A program made the position numbers and the translations under genes. From JACKPD01 sp034003145 (lineage in GTDB: Bacteria > Spirochaetota > Spirochaetia > CADAEX01), in NCBI GenBank assembly GCA_034003145.1, contig JAVEZE010000140.1, forward strand, positions 1 to 7,350: a DNA stretch of 7,350 bases, in the 5' to 3' direction. Under the pieces are notes generated by a model, which was not told where the DNA came from, ran no database searches, and worked only from the letters and a program-made list of their open reading frames with translations. The stretch's first letter is position 1, and each line of letters opens with the position of its first letter. Positions 1-5,140 of this stretch are shown piece after piece.

Positions 1-50
1 ATGGATGGCAATAAGGTCGGTACCTCCCCACGGAGGGTATGATGCTGCTT
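1..50. repeat. Direct repeat, copy A (50 bp)
   Basis: This is identical to 111-160 except at one position (C at 29, A at 139). The unit contains the GGATGGC motif, a CCTCC/GGAGG hairpin and ends in GATGCTGCTT. The period between copies is 110 bases. Confidence 0.9.
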
Positions 51-110
51 TCGCCGCGGATGGCGTATAAAAGCAGCTCAATGCCAAGGATGGCGTTGTG
101 CCGACCTGCC

Positions 111-160
111 ATGGATGGCAATAAGGTCGGTACCTCCCAACGGAGGGTATGATGCTGCTT
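111..160. repeat. Direct repeat, copy B (50 bp)
   Basis: This is the second copy of the 50-base unit at 1-50, with one mismatch. It differs in what follows: copy A leads into the GCTGCTT/AAGCAGC hairpin, whereas copy B leads into AATGCCA and a CCCGC/GCGGG hairpin. The two copies therefore sit in related but not identical larger units. Confidence 0.9.
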
Positions 161-253
161 AATGCCATTTTAATCCCGCATAGCGGGGCGGATGGCGGTA
201 AGGCCGGTACATGTTTTTGCACCCTAGCAACTTACGTGCCAAAATGCTCAATA

Positions 254-282
254 TTTGTAACAGTTATAATTTTCAGTGTCAA
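254..282 (-). promoter_or_regulatory. Weak promoter-like element pointing left
   Basis: On the minus strand TTGACA (277-282) is followed after 17 bases by TACAAA (254-259), which matches the -10 consensus at only four of six positions. It would serve a gene or RNA to the left. It may be a chance match in AT-rich DNA. Confidence 0.3.
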
Positions 283-357
283 CCGGTTTTCTTAAAGAAT
301 TATTATTAAAAATCTATTAAAAAAACTGCAGGAAACATTCAGTAACTGCCGGCACTT

Positions 358-376
358 AACAAGATTAGATCTCGTT
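358..376 (-). other. 8-bp hairpin with a 3-nt loop
   Basis: On the minus strand AACGAGAT, loop CTA, ATCTTGTT forms eight pairs including one G-T. It begins about 7 bases downstream of the predicted start of the 390-418 promoter, so it would be the 5' hairpin of that transcript. No T tract follows directly, so it is not a terminator itself. Confidence 0.45.
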
Positions 377-389
377 TCGTGCAGGGATA

Positions 390-418
390 AATATATGTTT
401 TTTAAAAATTTTTGTCAA
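390..418 (-). promoter_or_regulatory. Strong sigma70-type promoter pointing left, just after pgsA
   Basis: The minus strand reads TTGACA (413-418), a 17-base spacer, then TATATT (390-395). The -35 is perfect, the -10 matches at five of six positions and the spacing is optimal. The predicted start is near 383. No gene begins within the remaining bases of the window on this strand, so it drives either a gene beyond the left edge with a leader of more than 380 bases or a non-coding transcript. Confidence 0.6.
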
Positions 419-460
419 CACAGAACAATTTATTTTAACCTGTCCCTACATCAATCAATG

Positions 461-1048
461 TCAGGAATTGCTGCCGTAGAATTTCTTTTTAAGCATTATA
501 AGATAATCAGCAAGAGAAGCCAGCGCAGATACGGCAGAAAGGAGAAAAAACACTTTTGCCGCAAGAAGGACACTTCCTGCATATTCAGGGAAAAACCCGG
601 TTCTTAAAATGGAAACATACAGCAGGCCTGATATGCCTGAAAAAGCATAACTCCATGCTTTTAGTTTTCCCCCTGCCCGCGCTCCCATAACAAATCCCTT
701 TTTTACAGCAAGCATTCTTATAAAAAGAATACCCAGTTCCCTGTACATGATTATCGCAAATACAAGTACCGGCATAAAACCGCTTACAGTAAAACAGAGG
801 AAATAGGTAAGGCGGCTTACAACATCAGCAAAAGGATCAAAAACCTTGCCAAGATCGCTCACCTGGTTAGCTGCGCGGGCTGCCATTCCGTCAAAAAGGT
901 CAGAAAGCTCCATAAGAATAAACAAGGACCAGCAGATAACAACTGATTCAAATCCAAACCTTCCTGTCCATACAGGAATAAAATACACAATCAGAAAAAC
1001 GGGAGACATTACAATCCTGCTCCCGGTGAGGATATTTGCCAGATTCAT
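461..1048 (-). CDS. pgsA: CDP-alcohol phosphatidyltransferase, probable phosphatidylglycerophosphate synthase
   Basis: The probable reaction joins CDP-diacylglycerol and sn-glycerol-3-phosphate to give phosphatidylglycerophosphate in the inner membrane, the committed step to phosphatidylglycerol and cardiolipin. The 195-residue product carries the complete family signature D-G-x2-A-R-x8-G-x3-D-x3-D at residues 53-75 (D53, G54, R58, G67, D71, D75), preceded by D50. It also has the PgsA-like R103-E104 pair and a GGKLK segment at 126-130. Hydrophobic segments at about 15-28, 33-50, 77-101, 135-147 and 158-185 fit an integral membrane enzyme. The start MNLANILTGSRI matches the usual PgsA N-terminus. 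No Shine-Dalgarno sequence precedes it, and a promoter-like element ends 7 bases before the ATG. It lies 60 bases after the M32 peptidase gene. Another CDP-alcohol transferase, such as phosphatidylserine or phosphatidylinositol-phosphate synthase, is less likely given length and N-terminus. Confidence 0.85.
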   Translation of the reverse strand: MNLANILTGSRIVMSPVFLIVYFIPVWTGRFGFESVVICWSLFILMELSDLFDGMAARAANQVSDLGKVFDPFADVVSRLTYFLCFTVSGFMPVLVFAIIMYRELGILFIRMLAVKKGFVMGARAGGKLKAWSYAFSGISGLLYVSILRTGFFPEYAGSVLLAAKVFFLLSAVSALASLADYLIMLKKKFYGSNS

Positions 1049-1055
1049 GATGAAA

Positions 1056-1084
1056 AATCTAAAACGTTACCAGTTTATTGTCAA
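1056..1084 (-). promoter_or_regulatory. Candidate promoter for pgsA
   Basis: On the minus strand TTGACA (1079-1084) is followed after 17 bases by TAGATT (1056-1061), a four-of-six -10 match. Only 7 bases separate the -10 from the pgsA ATG, so a transcript made here would start at or beside the start codon. It lies in the 60-base gap after the peptidase gene. It may supplement read-through from thrS. Confidence 0.45.
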
Positions 1085-1108
1085 GACAGGACAAAGGAGT
1101 GATATTAG

Positions 1109-2623
1109 TTAAAACCCGTAAACCTGCGAATACTTCCTGTCAAGATAATCAAGAAAGTATCCCGGAACAAGTGATTTACCTGTAACTCTGAAAAGCAGTT
1201 CATCAGGTGTAAAGATACTTCCAGACTTATGAATATTTTCACGCAGCCATGTGAGAATCACACCAAAATTCCCTTCAGCTGAAAGTTTTTCAGTTGAACC
1301 AGTCTCTTTTTCCATGACAGACACAAACTGGGCGCTGTAGAGATTTCCAAGCAGATATGTAGGAAAATAACCCATAGCTCCGAAAGACCAGTGGACATCC
1401 TGAAGCACGCCTTCCGAATCAGCGGAAGGTTTTACCTTTAAGAGTTTTCCGCTCATGCTGTTCCACGCTTCCGGCAGATCGGAGACAGATATATCCTCTT
1501 CAATTAATGATTTTTCAAGCCTGTAGCGCATGATAATATGAAGGTTATAAGTAACTTCATCAGCATTGATTCTGATAAGGGAAGGCTCAACCCGGTTAAC
1601 TCCCCTAAAGTAGTCGTCCGCGGTTTTCCCCCTGACAGCTTCCGGAAAGAGCCCGGCAAAATGAGGCCAGATAAAACGGGCAAATCCGTCGCTCCGTCCG
1701 ATAACATTCTCCCAAAACCTTGATTGCGATTCATGTATGCCGAGGGAGGTTCCCTCAGCGAGAGACGAGTCCTTTACCTGATCCCCAAAACCCTGTTCAT
1801 AAAGAGCGTGGCCGCATTCATGAATAATGCTGTAAAGGCCGGAAAGAAAGTAATCCTCCCTGTATCTTGTCGTTATGCGGACGTCTGAAAAACCGAGTGT
1901 TGTTGTAAAAGGATGGGCAGAAACATCCATCCTGCCCCGCTCTTTATCATAACCCAGCCAGTCAAGAACTTTTCTCCCCAGCTTCTCCTGCCTGTCAATG
2001 CTGAATTGGCCATGAAAAAGGGAATTATCAACCTGTTTTTCTGCAACAATTTTTTCAAGAAGATTACCTGTCCGCATTTCAACAACTGAGAATATTTCCT
2101 CAAGAGCAGAAGAGGTCATCCCTTTTTCATACTCATCAAGCAGTGCATCATAGGGAGTCTTCTCATACCCCAGGCACTCTGCCTTCTCCTTTACAAGGGA
2201 AAGCATTTTTGAAAACTCTCCTGCGAATAGCGGATAATTGTTATCAGCCCTGGCTTTTGCCCAGAGGTGCTGTGTAACGCTTGCCTGCCTTGAGAGCTCT
2301 GAGACAAGTGATGCTGGAAGCAAAGCCTGTTTTCGATAAGTGTCAAAAAACTTCCTCACAAACGCCTTATCCAGTTCCCCGGTTTCACTTGAGAATTCAA
2401 TATCATCAAAGCGCCCTGCTCCTGAGAAAACAGATTTTACGCTCTTTGAGGTTAACCTTTCATGAACAATACTGCTTAAAAGAGAAAGCTGCCTGCTCCT
2501 CTCATCAACTGCTCCGGAAGGGATATAAGTCTCCTGGTCCCAGCCGAGAAGGGATGCGGCATGCGACAAAAGAAGTACTTCGCTGTCAATCTTTTTAAGC
2601 AGAGCTATATCGCTTTTTTTCAT
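1109..2623 (-). CDS. Metallocarboxypeptidase, peptidase family M32 (thermostable carboxypeptidase 1 type)
   Basis: This is a cytoplasmic zinc-dependent carboxypeptidase that removes C-terminal residues from peptides. Its 504 residues match the family length of about 500. The zinc site HECGH is at 268-272, with E269 catalytic and H268/H272 as ligands. The third ligand is E298 in HESQ (297-300). Other M32 hallmarks are HPF (237-239), DVRITTR (247-253), IRINADEVTY (350-359) and the long signature from HWSFG (411) through YFPTYLLGNLYSAQ (419-432). No signal peptide is present. The start lies 4 bases after the thrS stop codon. The only possible ribosome site is a poor AGGA overlapping that stop, so translation is probably coupled to thrS. 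The role next to a tRNA synthetase is presumably amino-acid salvage; substrate preference cannot be read from sequence. Confidence 0.95.
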   Translation of the reverse strand: MKKSDIALLKKIDSEVLLLSHAASLLGWDQETYIPSGAVDERSRQLSLLSSIVHERLTSKSVKSVFSGAGRFDDIEFSSETGELDKAFVRKFFDTYRKQALLPASLVSELSRQASVTQHLWAKARADNNYPLFAGEFSKMLSLVKEKAECLGYEKTPYDALLDEYEKGMTSSALEEIFSVVEMRTGNLLEKIVAEKQVDNSLFHGQFSIDRQEKLGRKVLDWLGYDKERGRMDVSAHPFTTTLGFSDVRITTRYREDYFLSGLYSIIHECGHALYEQGFGDQVKDSSLAEGTSLGIHESQSRFWENVIGRSDGFARFIWPHFAGLFPEAVRGKTADDYFRGVNRVEPSLIRINADEVTYNLHIIMRYRLEKSLIEEDISVSDLPEAWNSMSGKLLKVKPSADSEGVLQDVHWSFGAMGYFPTYLLGNLYSAQFVSVMEKETGSTEKLSAEGNFGVILTWLRENIHKSGSIFTPDELLFRVTGKSLVPGYFLDYLDRKYSQVYGF

Positions 2624-2627
2624 AATC

Positions 2628-4370
2628 CTATATCAGTTCCTTTGCCGCGATTTTATTCTCTATAAAGGATACCGCCTCTTCAAGCGGCAGCCCGTTCATC
2701 TGCTCTCCAGTCCTTAGCCTTATCGAAACCAGGTTATTTTCAGCCTCTTTTTCACCGCATATTATCATATATGGTATTTTTTCATTCTGGGCGTTTCGTA
2801 TTTTAGCGTTCATCCTCTGATCGCTAAGGTCGGACTCAACCCTTATCATTTTAGCTTTCAGCGCTTTTTCAACCTTTTTAGCGTAATCATCAAAAGCGGG
2901 AGCGACAGGGATTGTAACAGCCTGCACTGGAGAGAGCCAGACAGGAAAAGCGCCGGCATAGTTCTCGATAAGAACGCCGAAAAACCTTTCAAGCGACCCT
3001 AAAAGCGCCCTGTGCACCATATAAGGCCTTTTCTCTTTTCCGTCATGATCCACATAGGTCATATTAAATCTGTCTGAAAGGTTGAAATCAAACTGGATTG
3101 TCGTCATCTGCCATTCACGGCCTATTGCGTCCCTTATCTTAAGGTCAATCTTGGGGCCGTAGAATGCGCCGCCGCCTTCATCCACTTCATACTCAAGCCC
3201 TTCGGCTATTACCGCCTTTTTAAGGGATTCGGTTGCCTTGTCCCATCTTTCCTGGTCCCCGACGCTCTTCTCAGGCCTTGTTGAAAGATAGGCTTTTATC
3301 TCTGTAAATCCGAAAGCTTTCCATATACTCAGTGAAAACCTTAATACCTCAAGTATCTCATCCTCTATCTGCTCAGGGGTGCAGAAAATGTGCGCATCAT
3401 CCTGTGTAAAACCCCGCACCCTCATAAGGCCGTGAAGCACACCTGATTTTTCATATCTGTAGACAGTTCCAAGCTCTGCCCATCTGCAGGGAAGCTCCCT
3501 GTAGGATCTTTTTTTATTGTTGTAGATCAATATATGAAAAGGACAGTTCATCGGTTTGGAATAATAATCCGCGTTATCCATTTCCATGGGGGGATACATC
3601 CCGTCGCTGTAAAAATCAAGGTGCCCTGAAGTTTCCCAGAGCCAGGATTTGCCGACATGGGGTGTAAAAAGCATCTCATATCCGTTTTTGATATGCTCGC
3701 TTCTCCAGAAATCCTCTATTGCCATCCTTATACGCGCTCCTTTCGGATGCCAGTAAACAAGCCCTGGACCTGCCTCCTCGTGCAGGGAAAACAGGTCAAG
3801 CTCCTTTCCGAGCTTTCTGTGATCCCGCTTTTCCATCTCCTCAAGATGCTGAAGATGAAGACGCAGATCCTTCGGGTTTGTCCAGGCGGTTGCGTAAATC
3901 CGCTGGAGCATAGGACGTTTTTCATCCCCTCTCCAGTAAGCACCCGCCACAGAGAGGAGCTTGAACGACTGGGGATTAAGCTTTGATGTGTTTTCCACAT
4001 GAGGCCCGCGGCACAGGTCTGTAAAGATACCTTGAGTATATGTAGAGATCTCTTCATTTTCAGGAAGATCTTTAATCAACTCTATTTTGTAGTCCTGACC
4101 CTTAAACATTTTTAAGGCCTCTTCGCGCGAGACCACATTCCGCACAAAATCAGATTTTCCTGCAATTATTTTTTTCATCCGCTCTTCAATCTCTTCGAGA
4201 TCTTCAGGCTTTAAAGCTCTCGGCAGGTCAAAATCATAGTAAAAGCCGTTTTCTATTGCAGGGCCGATAGCAATTTTTGCTTCCGGAAACATCTGCAGAA
4301 CAGCTTCCGCCATTACATGAGACATCGAGTGCCTGATTCTTTCAATCTGTTGTACTTTCTCTTCAGCCAT
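2628..4370 (-). CDS. thrS: Threonyl-tRNA synthetase lacking the TGS domain
   Basis: The enzyme charges tRNA-Thr with threonine and edits mischarged Ser-tRNA-Thr. The 580-residue protein starts directly in the editing domain, with HSMSH (H14, H18) and C120-RGP-H124 intact. The class II catalytic core spans about 190-475. Its zinc ligands are C276, H327 and H453. Motif 2 is YRYEKSG (304-310) through RVRGFTQDDAH, and motif 3 includes GSLERF (458-463). The anticodon-binding domain is about 480-580. E. coli ThrRS is about 640 residues, so the N-terminal TGS domain (about 60 residues) is absent. This is not a truncated call, because GGAGG sits 6 bases before this ATG. It heads an apparent operon with the M32 peptidase and pgsA. 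It is preceded by a threonine T-box leader, so expression should rise when uncharged tRNA-Thr accumulates. Confidence 0.97.
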   Translation of the reverse strand: MAEEKVQQIERIRHSMSHVMAEAVLQMFPEAKIAIGPAIENGFYYDFDLPRALKPEDLEEIEERMKKIIAGKSDFVRNVVSREEALKMFKGQDYKIELIKDLPENEEISTYTQGIFTDLCRGPHVENTSKLNPQSFKLLSVAGAYWRGDEKRPMLQRIYATAWTNPKDLRLHLQHLEEMEKRDHRKLGKELDLFSLHEEAGPGLVYWHPKGARIRMAIEDFWRSEHIKNGYEMLFTPHVGKSWLWETSGHLDFYSDGMYPPMEMDNADYYSKPMNCPFHILIYNNKKRSYRELPCRWAELGTVYRYEKSGVLHGLMRVRGFTQDDAHIFCTPEQIEDEILEVLRFSLSIWKAFGFTEIKAYLSTRPEKSVGDQERWDKATESLKKAVIAEGLEYEVDEGGGAFYGPKIDLKIRDAIGREWQMTTIQFDFNLSDRFNMTYVDHDGKEKRPYMVHRALLGSLERFFGVLIENYAGAFPVWLSPVQAVTIPVAPAFDDYAKKVEKALKAKMIRVESDLSDQRMNAKIRNAQNEKIPYMIICGEKEAENNLVSIRLRTGEQMNGLPLEEAVSFIENKIAAKELI

Positions 4371-4376
4371 TTATTT

Positions 4377-4381
4377 CCTCC
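4377..4381 (-). promoter_or_regulatory. thrS ribosome binding site
   Basis: GGAGG is followed by the 6-base spacer AAATAA and then ATG on the minus strand. This strong site fixes the thrS start at 4370. It also supports the absence of a TGS domain as genuine rather than a misplaced start. Confidence 0.9.
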
Positions 4382-4425
4382 AAATAGTATGACAATCTTT
4401 AAAAATGAGGATGATTTGAACATTG

Positions 4426-4486
4426 TCGGCTGTTGTCCCCGTCCACGGGGATATTTACATCCATGTATCACAGCCTTCCGGCCTCC
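4426..4486. repeat. Palindromic repeat, copy 1 (61 bp)
   Basis: The copy matches 4511-4571 at 60 of 61 positions. It is bounded by GGCTGT (4428-4433) and its complement ACAGCC (4470-4475). It contains the hairpin CCCCGT-CC-ACGGGG (4437-4450) and the near-palindrome TACAT-CC-ATGTA, and ends in TTCCGGCCTCC. It lies inside the thrS leader, between the T-box terminator and the thrS ribosome site. A further CCCG/CGGG hairpin (4489-4501) lies in the 24 bases before copy 2. The structure suggests a MITE- or REP-like mobile palindrome; no coding capacity is evident. Confidence 0.9.
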
Positions 4487-4510
4487 TCCCCGCTTCACGG
4501 GATAAATGCC

Positions 4511-4571
4511 TCGGCTGTTGTCCCCGTCCACGGGGGTATTTACATCCATGTATCACAGCCTTCCGGCCTCC
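4511..4571. repeat. Palindromic repeat, copy 2 (61 bp)
   Basis: This second copy of the 4426-4486 unit lies 85 bases on and differs only at 4536 (G instead of A). The central hairpin CCCCGT-CC-ACGGGG is at 4522-4535 and the terminal ACAGCC is kept. Near-identity of the copies suggests recent duplication or continuing homogenisation. Confidence 0.9.
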
Positions 4572-4576
4572 TTGCC

Positions 4577-4605
4577 TCGGCTGTGTATTTACATCCATGT
4601 AAATA
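4577..4605. repeat. Palindromic repeat, partial copy 3 without the GC-rich hairpin
   Basis: TCGGCTGT (4577-4584) is joined directly to GTATTTACATCCATGTA. About 17 bases present in copy 2, containing the CCCCGT/ACGGGG hairpin, are missing. The remaining part forms a perfect 9-bp inverted repeat, TATTTACAT-CC-ATGTAAATA, at 4586-4605. Its outer end coincides with the last base of the T-box terminator's T tract. Confidence 0.8.
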
Positions 4606-4692
4606 AAAAAAGCCCTGCATGCCAATCATCCAAACACAACTGCATTAAGCCAATACTTAAACAATTGTAAGGACGATAAACATCAAGACTTT
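4605..4692 (-). terminator. T-box attenuator terminator of thrS
   Basis: The 5' arm 4671-4692 (AAAGTCTTG, ATGTT, T, ATCGTCC) pairs with the 3' arm 4609-4631 (GGATGAT, T, GGCAT, G, CAGGGCTTT). This gives 21 pairs, several of them G-T, with one T-T mismatch and one bulged G. Seven T follow at 4605-4611. The loop 4632-4670 holds a small TTAAG/CTTAA hairpin. The 5' arm is the same stretch needed for the 3' half of the antiterminator, so the two folds exclude each other. Confidence 0.85.
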
Positions 4693-4717
4693 GAATGTTT
4701 CCGCGGTTCCACCTTAC
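4667..4717 (-). promoter_or_regulatory. T-box antiterminator
   Basis: Helix A1 is GTAAGG (4712-4717) with CCTTAC (4667-4672). The bulge TGGAACC follows, whose TGGA would pair with the tRNA acceptor end. Helix A2 is GCGG-AAACAT with ATGTTT-A-TCGT, ten pairs with a single bulged A, capped by CAA/TTG. This matches the conserved T-box antiterminator plan. Confidence 0.9.
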
Positions 4718-4856
4718 TTCAGCATCAAATGCTGCTCTTTAAAAAGCCTTTTTAACGGAGGCAATGCCGGCCAAATCTACCAGGCTTCTCATATTAAACT
4801 TTGCAGTTTAAATCTTGCGGTTTAAGAAAAAGCCTTTCGGATGGCAGCTCGGGAGT

Positions 4857-4859
4857 GGT
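4857..4859 (-). promoter_or_regulatory. T-box specifier codon ACC (threonine)
   Basis: It lies in GATGAAA-ACC-ACTCC on the minus strand, the typical setting of a specifier triplet on the 3' side of the specifier loop. ACC would pair with the GGT anticodon of tRNA-Thr. It agrees with the downstream gene, although it rests on the Stem I fold drawn by eye. Confidence 0.85.
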
Positions 4860-4996
4860 TTTCATCTGCACTTGCGCCGGAAATCTTCCAGCCTGCCTTA
4901 TCACATGCTCTCTTAGGACAGACGCGACAAGAACTGAATTTCCTCTCTTATGACACAGCGGCGCAGCTACTTTTCTCCGTCAATGCTGTTAAGTAA

Positions 4997-5025
4997 AAAA
5001 TAATATCGGTCCATACAAATGTCAA
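4997..5025 (-). promoter_or_regulatory. Promoter of the thrS T-box leader
   Basis: On the minus strand TTGACA (5020-5025) is followed after 17 bases by TATTTT (4997-5002). The predicted start near 4990 lies about 10 bases before the base of Stem I, as expected for a T-box transcript. The -10 is only a four-of-six match, but its position supports it. Confidence 0.65.
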
Positions 5026-5086
5026 GACCCTGTTTCCGGATGTATTCCCAAATGAGAATAAAAAGCATTGTACTTCCGTTTTTATC

Positions 5087-5101
5087 ATAACCTCAAGTTA
5101 T
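5087..5101. promoter_or_regulatory. Small inverted repeat beside the gap -35 (possible operator)
   Basis: ATAAC-CTCAA-GTTAT is a perfect 5-bp inverted repeat that ends 3 bases before the TTGACA of the gap promoter. A regulator could bind here, but the arms are short and AT-rich, so chance is a serious alternative. Confidence 0.25.
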
Positions 5102-5104
5102 CGA

Positions 5105-5137
5105 TTGACAAATTTAAAAAATCAGTAGTAATATAAT
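5105..5137 (+). promoter_or_regulatory. Promoter of gap
   Basis: TTGACA at 5105-5110 is followed by two overlapping -10 options: TAATAT (5129-5134, 18-base spacer) and TATAAT (5132-5137, perfect but with a 21-base spacer). The first is more plausible. Either would start transcription at or inside the first codons, since the ATG is at 5141. Confidence 0.6.
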
Positions 5138-5140
5138 TTT

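Larger units (their letters stand above)
1..210. repeat. Cluster of small hairpins sharing the GGATGGC motif
   Basis: The motif GGATGGC occurs five times, at 3-9, 58-64, 88-94, 113-119 and 190-196. Several copies sit in the loop or distal arm of a hairpin. Visible stems are GCTGCTT/AAGCAGC (44-50 with 71-77) enclosing CGCC/GGCG (52-55 with 62-65); a 7-bp stem with one G-T pair (79-85 with 92-98); CCGACCT/AGGTCGG (101-107 with 124-130) enclosing GCCA/TGGC; and CCCGC/GCGGG (175-179 with 183-187). CCTCC/GGAGG stems occur at 23-36 and 133-146. No open reading frame of note covers the region. It looks like a non-coding dispersed palindromic repeat, similar in style to REP or MITE-like elements, and probably continues past the left edge. 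The family is not recognised. Confidence 0.65.
211..460. other. AT-rich gene-free spacer left of pgsA
   Basis: I see no credible gene here. The short plus-strand reading frame that starts near 395 runs antisense into the end of pgsA and has no family features. The stretch contains one strong and one weak promoter-like element on the minus strand, an 8-bp hairpin at 358-376 and a run of seven T on the minus strand at 319-325. It may be the upstream region of a gene beyond the left edge, or it may encode a short RNA. No convincing intrinsic terminator for the pgsA transcript is visible just after its stop codon. Confidence 0.6.
4605..4990 (-). promoter_or_regulatory. Threonine-specific T-box riboswitch leader of thrS
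   Basis: The expected elements occur in canonical order on the minus strand. The Stem I base CGGAG (4975-4979) pairs with CTCC-CG (4850-4855, one bulge). The specifier loop has AGTA (4968-4971) on one side and GAAA-ACC-A on the other, closed above by CTGC/GCAG (4963-4966 with 4866-4869). AGAGAG (4908-4913) and GGCTGGAAG (4885-4893) fit the distal Stem I motifs. CCGTTA (4753-4758) fits the Stem IIA/B element. The hairpin CAGCAT-TTG-ATGCTG lies just before the T-box AAGGTGGAACCGCGG (4701-4715). Antiterminator and terminator follow. The family is known to sense uncharged tRNA, which pairs with the specifier and the TGGA bulge to stop termination. The specifier ACC and the downstream gene both indicate threonine. 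The fold was worked out by eye. Confidence 0.93.

Noticed and set aside
1..210. CRISPR or tandem-repeat array
   Set aside because: There are only two direct copies at a 110-base period, and the interval between them consists of related hairpins rather than unique spacers.
265..270. Plus-strand promoter based on TATAAT
   Set aside because: No -35-like hexamer lies at a suitable distance upstream, and no plus-strand gene follows.
395..607. Plus-strand reading frame of 70 codons
   Set aside because: It runs antisense into the end of pgsA, has no ribosome site or family features, and starts inside the minus-strand promoter region.
846..1112. Plus-strand reading frame of 88 codons
   Set aside because: It is antisense to the N-terminal half of pgsA, whose family motifs fix the coding strand.
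1504..2598. Several reading frames of 61-105 codons on both strands inside the M32 gene
   Set aside because: They are out-of-frame shadows; the M32 frame is continuous and carries all family motifs.
3657..4057. Reading frames of 64-109 codons inside thrS
   Set aside because: They are shadows of a fully conserved ThrRS frame.
4313..4549. Minus-strand reading frame of 78 codons that overlaps the thrS start out of frame
   Set aside because: Its first half is translated repeat sequence and its end overlaps thrS. The nearest GGAGG is too far from its ATG. It is a by-product of the repeats, though an upstream-ORF effect cannot be fully excluded.
4426..4605. CRISPR array
   Set aside because: There are only three units, the repeats are longer than the spacers, the third unit is internally deleted, and no cas gene is in the window.
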